A stretch of DNA of 64,000 bases. It comes from Lactuca virosa (lineage: Eukaryota > Streptophyta > Magnoliopsida > Asterales > Asteraceae). The notes under the pieces were generated by a model. It was not told the origin of the DNA. It saw only the letters and a list, made by a program, of their open reading frames with translations, and did not search any database. Both the position numbers and the translations under genes were made by a program. Numbering within the stretch: position 1 is the stretch's first letter; each line of letters begins with the position of its first letter. Where the stretch lies: assembly GCA_928212115.1 (NCBI GenBank), contig CAKMRJ010004445.1, forward strand, positions 84,824,137-84,888,136, given 5' to 3'. Below, one piece after another: positions 1-11,453 of this stretch.

Positions 1-2119
1 CACAGTTATTTACAACTACTGGCCTATAATCCAAAAATCTCTCATCATCATCCGACTATGCTCGGGGTCCACTACCTGTAATAATAAAAAGCTGAGTGGG
101 TCAGGCTTGGGAGCCTGGTGAGCATATAGGGTTTTCAACCCACAATAATAATAACCTTATTAAGTTCACCAATCAACAATAACCCTGATTACCCATTCCC
201 GTTGTCCTCACTTTACGTCCCTAAACACCTATCACAAGGGACCTAGCCTAAAGAATATCATCGGGATGGACACTACTGCTAAGGGGACTCCTCAGCCATA
301 CATGTCCTAAAGGCAACCATGAGGGGGATGGAGTACGCCAATGAACATATAGTTCACCAACACCTACAAGTTGCGAACCTGCTAGTGTTCCACTGGACTG
401 TCTAGAAAGGTTCGTGGTCGTCATCTATACTCCGCTAGACGACTACAACAACAACAACAACAACAACATCGAGGCCTCTCATCATTTTAACACCCATCGA
501 CTATTTCGTCTACCCATGTTTTACCCAACATATTTGTAGATAAAATACATATACAATTTAAAACTTGTATAAAACATCTATTCAACAGTCACCTCAAATA
601 AACAATTAATATATTTACACATAGCACGTATTTTAAGGTAAATACTTCATATCTATGTGTAATGTGAAAGTGACTACACGCTCACTTGATTTAATGATAA
701 TCAGGCAACACTTCGTTTCCTAAAACGATCGTTTCTAATAAAACCGGGAGTTTTATTCAGAAACCGGGCTCTGCGAGGGTTGGGCTTCAAAACCGAAAAG
801 ATAAATTTCTCGGGCTTCTCGGGCACTTCGGGACGTGTTTTGGGTGTTTGGTATGATACCGGGGCTTTGGGGGAAGTTGGAATGAAAGAAATATTGAAAG
901 AGGGGTGAAAAGTGGCAATCTTTCAAAGTACCACCGGGAGGTCTCGCACCCTTCTATTTATAGGGGCGAGGCTTCTGATCCAAGGCTTGAGAAGCTTCCA
1001 GGTGTCAGCAGATCCGAAGAGAGGGCAGGTGGCTTGCACGTGCGAGGCTCCAGGTGTGGCCTTCTGATTGGACCGAGGTCTAGGTCCGAGGGGGGAGTCG
1101 TGGCACACCATGCGAAGCTCGGACACGCTTCTGATAACACACCGAGATCGGACACGGGGCAGCTTCCGATTGGACCGAACCTCGGACTCGAGAAGAATGC
1201 GACACGCCTCGCCAGGTGGCCTCAGTGACTCAGCAATTTCGGACACGTGGCGCGCATGCAGCGAAGGTGGCGTAGCCGAAGTCCACCATGCGAAATTTCT
1301 CGGATTTGGCATTTTTTTCTCGATTTTTGTGCAAAAACTTCTAAAATCCATAACTTTCGCATATGGGCTCCGTTTTTGACGTTCTTTATATACACGCGTA
1401 GGTAAAGTTACGCTCTACAACTTTTGTTTAGACTTCGTCGGCTAATTTGAGCTTTAATTTTTATATTATTATTTTTAACAGACCGGGACAGGATATCCGT
1501 TAAAAATTCATAACTTCTTCATCCGACGTCCGTTTTCGTCTGTCTTTTTACCGTTGTACGACTATTGACGAGACCTTCGATTCTAGTTTAGGTTGTGTCG
1601 GCTAAAAATCACTCGATCTAAAATTCGAGTTTTTAGCTGTCTACTACTAAGCTAAAACTTATAAAAATCATAACTTCCTCATACGAAGTCAGATTTGGGC
1701 GTTCTTTTTATACATACTCTCGTTTTAACGAACACTACGACTTTCGTTTAGATCACTAAGGCTAAAAAGTAGTTTATCAAAAACTCACTTTTTACGTCAT
1801 TCGGCACCGTGCCGGTTTTGTCGTGAAACTTCGACAGGCCATAACGTTTTCGTTATAACTCGGATTTCGGTATTCTGTATATATCCGTAATCCTTGTCAC
1901 GACCACTACAACTTTCTTAATAGATATCGGCTTTATCTAAGATTTATTTTCGACGATCATTTTTATTCTTAATTAATTAAATCCTAGTAATTAAGCATAA
2001 AACACATAATTCACATAATATTCACATAATTCCTTTTCATTTCTTCAAAATGAGTTACAAAGGTTAACCTAGACTATCACCTCAATATTAATGCCTAGCC
2101 TAGAAATACGGGCGTTACA
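1..2119 (-). repeat. G1 3' LTR (partial)
   Basis: This direct repeat of 7297-9403 ends at 2119 with TTACA, the start of the LTR on the minus strand (TGTAAC). It holds the same parts as the complete copy: a GC-rich U3 block, a TATA-like CTATAAATAG read on the minus strand (954-963), two CCAAT boxes on that strand (1067-1071, 1169-1173) and four degenerate units of about 160 bp. A CAA microsatellite at about 447-467 is longer here than in the other LTR. Open frames in this stretch exist on both strands and in both LTR copies, and I do not regard them as genes. Confidence 0.93.
1349..1950. repeat. Four degenerate 160-bp units inside G1 LTR
   Basis: The motif CATAACTT or a close variant recurs at 1349, 1509, 1669 and 1840. 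Each copy is followed at similar distances by a GTTCTT-type motif, a CTACAACTTTCGTTTAG-like motif and CGGCTAA. Spacing is 160, 160 and 171 bp. The same four units occur in the other LTR at 8632, 8792, 8952 and 9123 with identical spacing, so the array predates this insertion. Confidence 0.8.
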
Positions 2120-2140
2120 ATTCTCTCCCCCTTAGGATGA
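2120..2140 (-). promoter_or_regulatory. G1 polypurine tract
   Basis: Read on the minus strand, the bases just before the 3' LTR are AAGGGGGAGAGAA. This is a typical plus-strand priming tract abutting TGTAAC, and it sets the LTR boundary at 2119/2120. Confidence 0.88.
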
Positions 2141-2154
2141 TTCCGTCCCCGGAA

Positions 2155-3201
2155 TCACACATCAGCAAACAAATGCGGGTAGCGACTCATAATGTCACTC
2201 TCGGTTTCCCAAGTGAGATTTGGCCCATTCGTATGTTTCCAACGCACAAGCACTAAATCAACCATCTTGCGTCGCAACTTCTTAGTCTTACGGTCAACGA
2301 TTGCCCCAGGTTCTTCAATCAACCTCTTGTTTTCATCCAACCTTAATTCAGAAATGGGAATTATGTCGGGCACATCTCCCGTGAACTTTCTCAAATAACA
2401 CACATGAAAGGTATTATGAATACCCTCCAGTTCTTCCGGTAATTCTAGCTTGTAAGCTTGATTCCCGATCCTCTTAAGAACTTTAAATGGTCCAATAAAC
2501 CTTGGACTCAGTTTTCCCCTTTTACCAAATCTTATAAGTCCCTTCCACGGCGAGACTTTAAGTAAAACCGAATCTCCAACTTCGAATGATATCGGTTGTA
2601 TCTTCTTGTAAGCATAGTTCTTTTGTCGATCTTGAGCTGCCAACATCCTTTCCCTAATCAATTTCAACTTTTCATCAGTCTGATGGACTATTTCAGGTCC
2701 CATAAACTGTTTTTCCCCAGCTTCCAGCCAACATGACGGCGTTCGACACTTTTCTCCGTACAAAACGTGATAAGGTGCCATCTTGATGCTCGAGTGGAAA
2801 CTGTTATTATAGGAAAATTCTACTAGAGGTAAATGTTCATCCCAGTTACCTTGGAATTCCAGGGTACATGCTCTCAGCATATCCTCCAACGTTTGAATTG
2901 TTCGTTCGCTTTGACCATCGGTTTGCGGATGGTAAGTTGTACTCAAACACAACTTGGTACCTAATTCCTCTTCTAGACTCCTCCAAAACCTTGAGGTAAA
3001 ACGGCTATCACGATCTGATACAATCGTTAACGGAACAACGTGAAGCCTCACAATTTCCTTCACGTAAGAATTCGCAAGTTTATCCATAGACCATTTTTCG
3101 TTGGCTGCTATGAAATGCGCACTCTTAGTGAAGCGATCAACGACCACCCAAATCATGTCGTGACCGTTCCTTGTTCTGGGCAGTTTAGTCACGAAATCCA
3201 T
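2155..3201 (-). pseudogene. G1 integrase core and chromodomain-like tail
   Basis: The 348-codon frame carries the integrase catalytic core of a Ty3/gypsy polyprotein. The three acidic residues are visible in the contexts DRFTKSAHF, SDRDSRFTS and QSERT. The GPF/Y-type region follows (RGKLSPRFIGPF), and a chromodomain-like end contains LVRWKH and LTWETE. Integrase joins the cDNA copy to host DNA. The domain is open, but it is out of frame with the upstream RNase H/zinc-finger part: a run of three T in the sense strand near 3216 looks like a one-base insertion. The protein would not be made as part of the polyprotein unless the family frameshifts here, which I do not expect. Confidence 0.9.
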
Positions 3202-4258
3202 GGTGATGTCTTCCCAAATTACCCATGGGTACAGGTAAAGGTTCTAAACTCCCATACGGTTTCTGATGTTGTGCCTTAACCCTAGCACATGTTACACACT
3301 CAGCCACATACTTAGCAACATCGAGCTTCATCGTCGGCCACCAGTAATAGGGTTTTAGATCCCTATACATTTTTGTACTGCCGGGATGAATCAAGTACAT
3401 GGTTTTGTGAGCTTCTTCCATCAAAATATCTTTTACTACTCTCGTCTTAGGTACCAAAATCCTATCTTTGAATACCTTCAGTCCTTGACCGTTTGTATCA
3501 AACACCAACGTTTTACCCAAACGTTCCTCCTTTCGGTCATTTTTCTCTAAAGCTTCCTCCTGAGCTTTCTTTATACTTTCCACAATTGTCGAGACAACTT
3601 CAATTCTCAACGCTCTTGCCCTTTTCTTTTCAAGATTTACCTTCCGACTGAGAGCATCAGCAACAATATTTGCTTTACCAGGGTGGTAAAGTATCTCACA
3701 GTCGTAGTCCTTGAGTAATTCTAGCCAGCGTCGTTGCCTCATGTTCAATTCCTTCTGATTAAAGAGATATTGAAGACTCTTATGATCAGTGAAAAGTTTG
3801 CATTTAGTACCATAAAGATAGTGCCTCCATATCTTTAAGGCGAATACTACCGCTGCCAACTCCAGATCATGAGTGGGGTAGTTCTTTTCATGCTCTTTCA
3901 ATTGCCTCGATGCATACGCTATCACTTTATCCCTTTGGGTCAGAACACAACCTAACCTAACTCCAAAGGCATCACTATAAACTGCGAAGTCATCAACTCC
4001 TTCAGGTAACGAAAGAATCGGTGCTTCACACAATCTCTTCTTTAACTTCTCAAAGGCTTCCTTATGCTTCTTATTCCAAGTATAAGTAGCTCATGTGTGG
4101 GTCAAAGCTGTTAATGGAGTCGCGATCGAAGAAAAGCCTTGGATAAATCTTCGATAATATACGGCTAATCCTAAAAAGCTTCGAATCTCTGTTGGACGTT
4201 TTGGTTGTTCCCACTTCATCACAGCTTCAATCTTTGCTGGGTCAACCATTATTCCTTC
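3185..4258 (-). pseudogene. G1 RNase H and integrase zinc finger
   Basis: On the minus strand this continues the RT frame. It holds the end of RT, then RNase H (acidic residues in FAVYSDAFG, with TDHKSLQYLF and a YHPGKANIVADALSR end), then the integrase zinc-binding part with HPGSTKMY and CVTCARVK (HHCC type). An in-frame TGA at 4091-4093 and the TAA at 4259-4261 separate it from RT. The last 12 residues are shifted by the frameshift near 3216. RNase H removes the RNA template during reverse transcription. The order RT-RH-IN is diagnostic for gypsy rather than copia elements. Confidence 0.9.
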
Positions 4259-5071
4259 TTAGTTAACCACATGACCTAAAAATTGGACTTCTTGAATCGA
4301 AAATTCACATTTGGAGAACTTTGCATACAGGTTCTCCTTTTTCAAAACTTCTAGCACTTCACGCAGATGCTTGTTATGCTCCTGCTTGCTTTTTGAATAT
4401 ATCAAGATATCATCTATGAATACTATCACAGATTTATCAAGGTATGGTTTACAAACCCTGTTCATCAAATCCATGAAAGCTGCTGGAGCATTGGTTAGTC
4501 CGAACGACATAACCAAAAATTCATAGTGTCCATATCTTGTTCTGAACGCAGTCTTTTCGATATCCTGCTCTCTTACTTTTAGTTGATGATATCCTGACCT
4601 AAGATCGATCTTCGAAAAATAGCTCGAACCTTGCAACTGATCGAACAGGTCATCGATCCTCGGCAACGAATACTTGTTCTTTATTGTCGCTTTATTCAGA
4701 TCTCTGTAATCAATGCACATTCTCATGCTCCCGTCTTTCTTCTTTACAAATAACACCGGGGCTCCCCAGGGTGATGAACTAGGTCGAATAAAACCTTTGT
4801 CCAATAACTCCTGAAGTTGTGTCATAAGTTCTTTCATCTCTGTTGGTGCCAATCGATACGATGCTTTTGCTATCGGCGTCGTTCCTGGTAACAAGTCGAT
4901 ACGAAATTCTACTTGTCGATCAGGAGGCAATCCGGGAAGATCTTCGGGAGAGACTTCCGGATAATCACACACCACCGGAATATTCTGCACCTCCTTCTTT
5001 TCCTTCTTAGCATCGATCACAAACTCTAGATATGATGTACATCCCTTGACCAAACACTTTTTGGCTTTCAT
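4259..5071 (-). pseudogene. G1 reverse transcriptase
   Basis: The 270-codon frame holds the fingers and palm of a Ty3/gypsy RT. Visible motifs are LQELLDKGFIRPSSSPWGAP, CIDYRDLNK, PRIDDLFDQL, KIDLRSGYHQ, SFGLTNAPAAF and the catalytic FIDD in VIVFIDDILIYSK (the usual aspartate pair is present). It is in the same frame as the protease frame upstream, separated by a TAA at 5075-5077, and it ends at a TAA (4259-4261) inside RT. The catalytic residues are intact, so loss of function comes from the stops. Confidence 0.93.
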
Positions 5072-5074
5072 TAG

Positions 5075-5581
5075 TTAAATGATTCCAGAGTTTACTCTGC
5101 GTTTGTCTCCATACACCATAAACGACTCTTTCCCTGGCGGGTTTACTTTTACTATCTTCTTCCTACACAATATTTCGGCATCATTGGCGCTAAGCCAATC
5201 CATTCCTAAAACTATGTCGAAACCATTTAACTCGATAGGTAATAATTCCTCGTAGAACTTATTCCCATTCAAGCCAAGGAGGATGTTTTTCATACGATGG
5301 CTAACAGGTACAAACTTGCCACTAGCAATCTCAACTAATAAAGCATTAACTAGTCTATCAACAAGCAAAGCTAGTTTTCTACCAAATTCATGCGAAATAA
5401 AGGAGTAATTGGCTCCAGAATCAAACAAAATTTGGGCAGGCAATTCGTTTACGAGAAAGGTACCTGAAGCGACATCGACTTCTTCTTTCACAACTTCAAG
5501 TGTCATCTGAAAGGCTCTCGCCTTCGGCTTTGGTGGATGATTGGGTTTTTCTGCGTCCTTCTTCTTCGGGAAATCCCTCAA
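5075..5581 (-). pseudogene. G1 second zinc knuckle and aspartic protease
   Basis: This 168-codon frame contains the end of Gag and the retropepsin-like protease. The active-site motif is LFDSGANYSFIS, and the flap-distal motif GFDIVLGMDWL is also present. Just upstream in the same frame (about 5582-5668) is a CCHC-like knuckle YKCGKPGHYANEC, then a second one in which the last cysteine is replaced by phenylalanine. The protease matures the Gag-Pol polyprotein. It ends in a TAA directly before the RT frame, in frame, so this is a nonsense mutation rather than a gene boundary. Confidence 0.88.
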
Positions 5582-6696
5582 AATATGCCCTTCTTCATGG
5601 CACCCAAAACAAACGTTCTTATTGAAGGTGCATTCATTGGCATAATGCCCTGGCTTTCCACATTTGTATCAAGTGAGTTCCACGCTGCATTTCCCAGCAT
5701 GTTTCTTCTTACACTTGTCACACCACTTGGCTTCGGCTCCTCCTCCGAATTTTCTCGAACCAGTCTTCGAGAATTTGTTCTTTTTATTGGAACCTGAAGT
5801 TGCTTCAAACTTTCTCTTTTCGCCAATTTCAACCTTGCTGGCGGCTCTCCCCTTAATCATATCTTCAACAGACTTGGCAGCCCAGACAACTGCCTCCAAA
5901 GTAAGTGCCTGACGTACTGGCACCGCGTACTCCCATGGAAGTCCCTTTGCGTATCTGTCAATTTTTGTCAGCTCATCTGGGACAATACACAAAGCAAACT
6001 CCATTTTATCCGTGAAGCTATTTGTGTATTCATCAACGATCATACTCCCCTTCTTCAACGTTGGAAATTGGTTTTCTAGCTCAAGCACATTTTAGGCCAA
6101 GTAGTACTTGCGCTTGAAGTGCACCAAGAACTCTGCCAAGTCAGTTGTAGTGGCTCATTAGGGCTTAGGGTTTTCCCTAGAGTGTTCCACCAATGAGCAG
6201 AACTACCCCTGAACTGACGCACTGCAAATGTGGTTTGTAACTTGCCTTGGCAACCACAAGTCATGAAAACCAATTCCATTTCCGAGATCCAATCCATTAC
6301 TCCGACGGGATCTTCTTTTCCAGTGAAGATCGATGGCTTGCAAGTCATAAAGTCCTTATACTTGCACCCATTTCTCTCCACTCTATCCTCGTGGTTATTT
6401 CTCCCAACCACAAGCGGTTCACTATGACCAACATATCTACTGTTGTTTCCTTCTTCAGATCGATCGTCATTTAATTCACGTTGTTCAACAGGAACTGAAG
6501 GTTCATCCCTGTTGTTCAGCAACATTTGCCTCAATTCCTCCCTTTGTTCAGCCATCATGGTCTGAATCATAGTTCGTACCCCAGCCATGGTGATGGGTTC
6601 TGGTGCAGCTCCTACTATAGGCACCTGTTCCACCACTTGGGGTTGCGGTTGTTGGTTTCTGTTTGCATTTCCCGCTCCACTTCGAGTTCTTGCCAT
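5582..6696 (-). pseudogene. G1 gag
   Basis: The natural start is the ATG at 6694-6696, 353 bp downstream of the LTR on the minus strand. The N-terminal 206-codon frame has the retrotransposon Gag domain (PSIFTGKEDPVGVMDWISEM, FAVRQFRGSSAHWWNTL). A frameshift lies between about 6115 and 6180, and the rest of Gag continues in a second frame at 5669-6088 (YAKGLPWEY, then CDKCKKKHAGKC). A TGA at 5669-5671 takes the place of the first cysteine codon of a zinc knuckle. Gag forms the virus-like particle and binds the RNA. Confidence 0.88.
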
Positions 6697-7049
6697 TATA
6701 ATCTATATACCGAATAAGGCGAATTAAGTCTTTATCCTTGATAGATATTTCAATTCCCTTATCACTCTGAAACGTTTACATGTTAGTTCTAATATCGTAA
6801 TCGTACGCTTAGAATCCTATACACATAAGGTTTCTAGATCGGGGTCGGCAACAGACCATAGATCCGAACAAATAATGGCATATATGGCAAACATATAGCA
6901 TTTAGCACATAAAAGCATTTTAGGCATCTTTCCTAAAATAAACTAGTGCTCATGTCTAAAATATGGTAGACACTCATCTCACAATCATCACTTAGCATTC
7001 TAAGTTTAAGTCTAGAAATCCTATAATTTCTTAGTTCGCTTAAACTAAT
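6697..7049 (-). other. G1 untranslated leader
   Basis: These 353 bp between the primer binding site and the gag start are AT-rich and carry no frame I can support. I see no strong repeat in them. Confidence 0.75.
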
Positions 7050-7061
7050 GCTTTGATACCA
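7050..7061 (-). promoter_or_regulatory. G1 primer binding site, tRNA-iMet
   Basis: On the minus strand the sequence is TGGTATCAAAGC, two bases from the LTR end. It differs by one base from the TGGTATCAGAGC that pairs with the 3' end of plant initiator tRNA-Met. Confidence 0.9.
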
Positions 7062-8237
7062 ACTGTGACAACCCCTAATTTCTCGGCCAGAAAAGACCGA
7101 TTTAATTTATGCTTTTAAAATAAAGTCAGAGAAATCCTTTTAAAAGATGTTGCGGAATTGGTCCCCAAAACACAACATGATAAAAATTTATCAAAACCTT
7201 TCTTTAAGAAAGTATACATTTTCCTTATATATCAAAACCTCGGGATGTCATGTTCCGATACAGATCAAAAGCATAAACAAGACATTATAAGCCTTCACAG
7301 TTATTTACAACTACTGGCCTATAATCCAAAAATCTCTCATCATCCTCCAACTATGCTCGGGGTCCACTACCTGTAATAATAAAAAGCTGAGTGGGTCAGG
7401 CTTGGGAGCCTGGTGAGCATATAGGGTTTTCAACCCACAATAATAATAAACATATTAAGTTCACCAATCAACAATAACCCTGATTACCCATTCCCGTTGT
7501 CCTCACTTTACGTCCCTAAACACCTATCACAAGCGACCTAGCCTAAGGAATATCATCGGGATGGACACTACTGCTAAGGGGACTCCTCAGCCATACATGT
7601 CCTAAAGGAAACCATGAGGGGGATGGAGTACGCCAATGAACATATAGTTCACCAACACCTACAAGTTGCGAACCTGCTAGTGTTCCACTGGACTGTCTAG
7701 AAAGGTCCGTGGTCGTCATCTATACTCCGCTAGACGACTACAAAAACAACATCGAGACCTCTCATCATTTTAACACCGATCGACTATTTCGTCTACCCAT
7801 GTTTTACCCAACATATTTGTAGATAAAATACATATACAATTTAAAACTTGTATAAAACATCTATGCAACAGTCGCCTCAAATAAACAATTAATATATTTA
7901 CAAAATAACATGTATTTTAAGGTAAATACTTCATATCTATGTGTAAGGTGAAAGTGACTACACACTCACTTGATTTAATGATAATCGGGCAGCACTTCGT
8001 TTCCTAAAACGATCGTTTCTAATAAAACCGGGAGTTTATTCAGAAACCGGGCTCTGCGAGGGTTGGGCTTCAAAACTGAAAAGATAAATTTCTCGGGCTT
8101 CTGGGGCACTTCGGGACGTGTTTCGGGTGTTTCGTATGATATTGGGGCTTTGGGGGAAGTTGGAATGAAAGAAATATTGAAAGAGGGGTGAAAAGTGGCA
8201 ATTTGTCAAAGTACCACCGGGAGGTCTCGCACCCTTC

Positions 8238-8456
8238 TATTTATAGGGGCGGGGCTTCTGATCCAAGGGCTGAGAAGCTTCCAGGTGTCAGCAGATCCGA
8301 AGAGAGGGCAGGTGGCTCGCACGTGCGAGGGTCCAGGTGTGGCCTTCTGATTGGACCGAGGTCTAGGTCCGAGGGGGGAGTCGTGGCACACCATGCGAAG
8401 CTCGGACACGCTTCTGATGACACACGGAGATCGGACACGGGGCAGCTTCCGATTGG
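8238..8456 (-). promoter_or_regulatory. G1 LTR promoter: two CCAAT boxes and TATA
   Basis: Reading the minus strand, CCAAT occurs at 8452-8456 and 8350-8354, each inside a repeated block around CGGTCCAATC, and CTATAAATAG follows at 8238-8247. Order and spacing fit a U3 promoter driving element RNA leftward. The same arrangement is kept in the other LTR. Confidence 0.65.
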
Positions 8457-8631
8457 ACCGAACCTCGGACTCGAGAAGAACGTGACACACCTCGCCATGT
8501 GGCCTCGGTTACTCAGCAGTTTCGGATACGTGGCGCGCATGTAGCGAAGGTGACGTGGCCAAAGTCCACCATGCGAAATTTCTCGGATTTGGCATTTTTT
8601 TCTCGATTTTTGTGCAAAAACTTCTAAAATC

Positions 8632-9232
8632 CATAACTTTCGTATATGGGCTCTGTTTTTGACGTTCTTTATATGCACGCATAGGTACAATTACGCTCTA
8701 CAACTTTCGTTTAGACTTGGTCGGCTAATTTTGACGTTAATTTGTATATGATTAATTTTAACAGACCGGGACAGGAAATCCGTTAAAATTTCATAACTTC
8801 TTCATCCAACGTCCGTTTTCGTCTGTCTTTTTACCGTTGTACTACTATTGACGAGACCTTCGATTCTTGTTTAGGTTGTGACGGCTAAAAATCAATCGAT
8901 CTAAAATTCGAGTTTTTAGCTGTCTACTACTAAGCTGAAACTTAGAAAAATCATAACTTCCTCATACGATGTCAGATTTGGGCGTTCTTTTTATGCATAC
9001 TCTCGATTTAACGAACACTGCGACTTTCGTTTAGATCACTAAGGCTAAAAAGTAGTTTATCAAAAACTCACTTTTTACGTCATTCGGCACCGTGCCGGTT
9101 TTGTCGTGAAACTTCGACAGGTCATAACTTCTTCGTTATAACTCGGATTTCGGTATTCTTTATATATCCGTAATCCTTGTCACGACCACTGCAACTTTCT
9201 TAATAGATATCGGCTTTATCTAATATTTATTT
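8632..9232. repeat. Four degenerate 160-bp units in G1 5' LTR
   Basis: The second occurrence of the array described at 1349-1950 has starts at 8632, 8792, 8952 and 9123 and the same 160/160/171 spacing. Confidence 0.8.
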
Positions 9233-9480
9233 TCGACGCTCATTTTTATTCTTAATTAATTAAATCCTAGTAATTAAGCATAAAAACACATAATTCACAT
9301 AATATTCACATAATTCCTTTTCATTTCTTCAAAATGAGTTAAAAAGGTTAACCTAGACTATCACCTCAATATTAATGCCTAGCTTAGAAACACGGGTGTT
9401 ACACCTCTGAATCACAAGCTATCTCCTCTGAACGAACACTCAACACCTCTAAATCGACACTTTTGCACCTTTTTCTCTTG

Positions 9481-10023
9481 TCATTCTTTCGGAATCAATC
9501 CAGGAACTGAATTTCCTTCGATCATTCCTAGACCCCCCAAAATTCTCACGAATGATTTTTCATCTATTGGATTTGTGAAAATATCAGCAAGTTGATCAAT
9601 GGTATTGACAAAGTGAACTTCGATATTGCCATCTTTAACATGATCTTTTATAAAGTTATAGCGAAGAGCAATGTGCTTGGTTTTCGAATGTTGCACAGGA
9701 TTGTGACAAATACGTATGGCACTTTGTGAATCACAATACAACGAAATTTTCTTCATGTTCATTGCATAATCATGCAATTGCCTTTGAATCCATATGATTT
9801 GTGAAGTGCAAGCTGCATCAGCAACATACTCTGCTTCCGCTGTGGAAATCGAAACACATGTTTGCTTTTTCGATTGCCAGCTTACTAACTTCCCATCCAG
9901 TAGTTGGCATCTGCCACTCGTGCTTTTTCTATCAAGATTGCAACCCCCTAAATCAGCATCTAAAAATGCTTGTATGAAGAATCCAGTTTTCGAAGGATAC
10001 CACAATCCTAACGATATTTAGCC
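9481..10023 (-). pseudogene. S1 RNase H and pol C-terminus
   Basis: The 174-codon minus-strand frame is the copia RNase H domain, with acidic residues in LDADLGGCN, STAEAEYVADAAC and LYCDSQSAI, followed by HVKDGNIEVHFV and QLADIFT. It aligns across its length with the S2 RNase H at 37300-37837. A one-base shift near 10020 separates it from RT. It ends 77 bp before the G1 junction. The 9404-9480 stretch resembles the post-pol spacer of S2, with CCTCTGAA-type repeats. Confidence 0.9.
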
Positions 10024-10698
10024 TTAGAGATATCGAAAAATATTCTTCACTGCATTTAAGTGTGGTTCTCTGGGATTCGATTGATATCTTGCACAATTAC
10101 AAAAAGAAAACATAATGTGAGGTCGACTTGTCGTAAGGTAAAGTAACAAACCTATCATACTTCTGTATAAAGTAAGATCAACAGCAGGTTTATCTAACAG
10201 AGGAGAGAGCCTTGTTCCAACCGCCATTGGTACTCGTAATTTCATGCTATTCGTCAAGCCAAAATTTTCAAGCAGATTCTTTGTGTATTTTTCTTGATTG
10301 ATAAAAATTCCTTTTCTGCTCTGACGAATATTCAATCCCAGAAAGTTGTTTATTTTTCGCATCATGCTCATTTCAAATTGGCTTTTCATCAGATTTTCGA
10401 AATCTCTAGACAAAGTAGGGTCAGTCGAGCCAAAAATAATATCATCGACATATATTTGAACAAGCATAAGATGATCCCCAACTTTATTTCGAAAAAGTGT
10501 GGGATCAACTGATCCTTGTTTAAATTTCGATTGTTTTAAAAAAGAGGTAAGAGTTGCATACGATGCTCTTGGTGCTTGTTTTAACCCATATACAACTTTA
10601 TCTAAGATGTAACAATGATTAGGAAATTCTTCATTATTGAAACCTGGAGGTTGTTCAACGTATACTGTTTCTTCAAGTTCTCCATTGAGAAAAGCACA
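10024..10698 (-). pseudogene. S1 reverse transcriptase, C-terminal half
   Basis: The frame at 10024-10467 contains the catalytic IYVDDIIFGSTD, FLGLNIRQ and LYRSMIG...LTTSRPHIM. The part at 10468-10698 holds the preceding segment (GLKQAP region), recognised by similarity to S2 but interrupted. N1 inserted at 10698/10699 with duplication GCACA; the RT continues at 19159. The YVDD box is intact. Confidence 0.88.
10694..10698. repeat. Target site duplication of N1 (left)
   Basis: GCACA here is repeated at 19154-19158 directly after the N1 3' LTR. On the S1 coding strand it reads TGTGC inside the RT codons for KCAFLNGE. Confidence 0.95.
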
Positions 10699-11043
10699 TG
10701 AAGGGTCTAATTAGTGGTTTGGTCTAGGCTTTCTATGTAATAGGTTCTTTTGAGTCAATTTATAGCTTTTGGTAGTTTATGAGTTGTTTACGGCCCGACA
10801 ATGAGTTTACGGCCGTAAACCCAAGGCCGGCCCAGGTCCAGTATATATAGAGGTATGCTAGGTCATTTATTAGTTGTTGATGCCACAGAGTTCACGGTTG
10901 TTATTACCACAAGTTGTACCAGACGTTATTCTAATAGAAAGCGTGTGCAAGCTTGTTATCATTCTTGTTTCTACTTGTTCTTTATTGTTAACTGATTGTG
11001 TTTGCTGTTTGATCACTGGTAAGATCCGTTTCAGGACCTTACA
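10699..11043 (+). repeat. N1 5' LTR
   Basis: The 345-bp LTR starts TGAAGGGTC and ends ACCTTACA. It contains GTTTACGGCC twice, once as the perfect palindrome GTTTACGGCCGTAAAC, and a TATATATAG box just downstream of the palindrome. The other LTR is 365 bp. Confidence 0.95.
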
Positions 11044-11045
11044 AT

Positions 11046-11057
11046 TGGTATCAGAGC
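11046..11057 (+). promoter_or_regulatory. N1 primer binding site, tRNA-iMet
   Basis: TGGTATCAGAGC lies two bases after the LTR and matches the initiator tRNA-Met 3' end perfectly. Confidence 0.95.
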
Positions 11058-11247
11058 AAGGATTGTATCAGTCAATTTTGTCAGATCTGGAGCTTATTTT
11101 ATCTTATTTTCGAAATATTTTTGCGTTTTTGGATAGATCTCTGAAAATTAAGGGGGGTTTCTTCTTTGCATTTTTCATAAAAACGAGTTTTTGATCGAGT
11201 TTTGGAGCAAAAAAGGGTGAAAAACGTCGTTTTTTCGCAAATCTGTT

Positions 11248-11430
11248 GAACGTTTACGGCCTTTGAAGGGTTTACGGCCGGAGTTTACAGCCGGAGTTTA
11301 CAGCCGGAAACAGCTTACGGTCGGCGGCGGCGGCGTTTACGGCTAGGGTTTCTGGAGTTTACGGTCCGAGGTTTACGGCCCCGGAGCTTGCGGTCCGAGT
11401 TTGCGGCCCAGTAGTGTTTCCGGCCTCGCA
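11248..11430 (+). repeat. N1 leader cluster of GTTTACGGCC motifs
   Basis: About ten copies or close variants of GTTTACGG(C/T)C (also GTTTACAGCC and GTTTGCGGCC) stand head to tail with irregular spacing, around a short GGC microsatellite. The same motif is in both LTRs and in the region before ORF2. No reading frame explains it. Confidence 0.8.
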
Positions 11431-11453
11431 AGCAGCAGCCTTGCTTCGCATTT

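Larger units (their letters stand above)
1..9403 (-). mobile_element. G1: Ty3/gypsy chromovirus, left end cut by window
   Basis: Read on the minus strand this element has a 5' LTR (7064-9403), a tRNA-iMet primer site, gag, protease, RT, RNase H, integrase with a chromodomain-like tail, a polypurine tract and a 3' LTR (1-2119). Position 1 aligns with 7297, so about 233 bp of the 3' LTR lie left of the window and its outer target duplication cannot be read. Domain order PR-RT-RH-IN and the chromodomain-like end place it in the chromoviruses, probably the Tekay/Del group (family knowledge, not computed). By eye the LTRs differ at about 3 percent of sites in the part compared. The coding region has several stops and at least two frameshifts, so this copy is non-functional. 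It is inserted in S1, whose sequence resumes at 9404. Confidence 0.93.
7064..9403 (-). repeat. G1 5' LTR (complete)
   Basis: The LTR is 2340 bp. On the plus strand it starts TGTGACAACC and ends GGGTGTTACA, giving TG...CA ends on both strands. It matches 1-2119 throughout, with a shorter CAA tract. The right flank begins CCTCT at 9404 and is sequence of S1. The length is typical of the chromovirus group proposed for G1. Confidence 0.93.

Noticed and set aside
905..1379. Open frames on both strands in the GC-rich LTR block, repeated at 8188-8690
   Set aside because: They overlap each other, recur only because the LTR is duplicated, have no known domain and are not preserved as one frame between copies.
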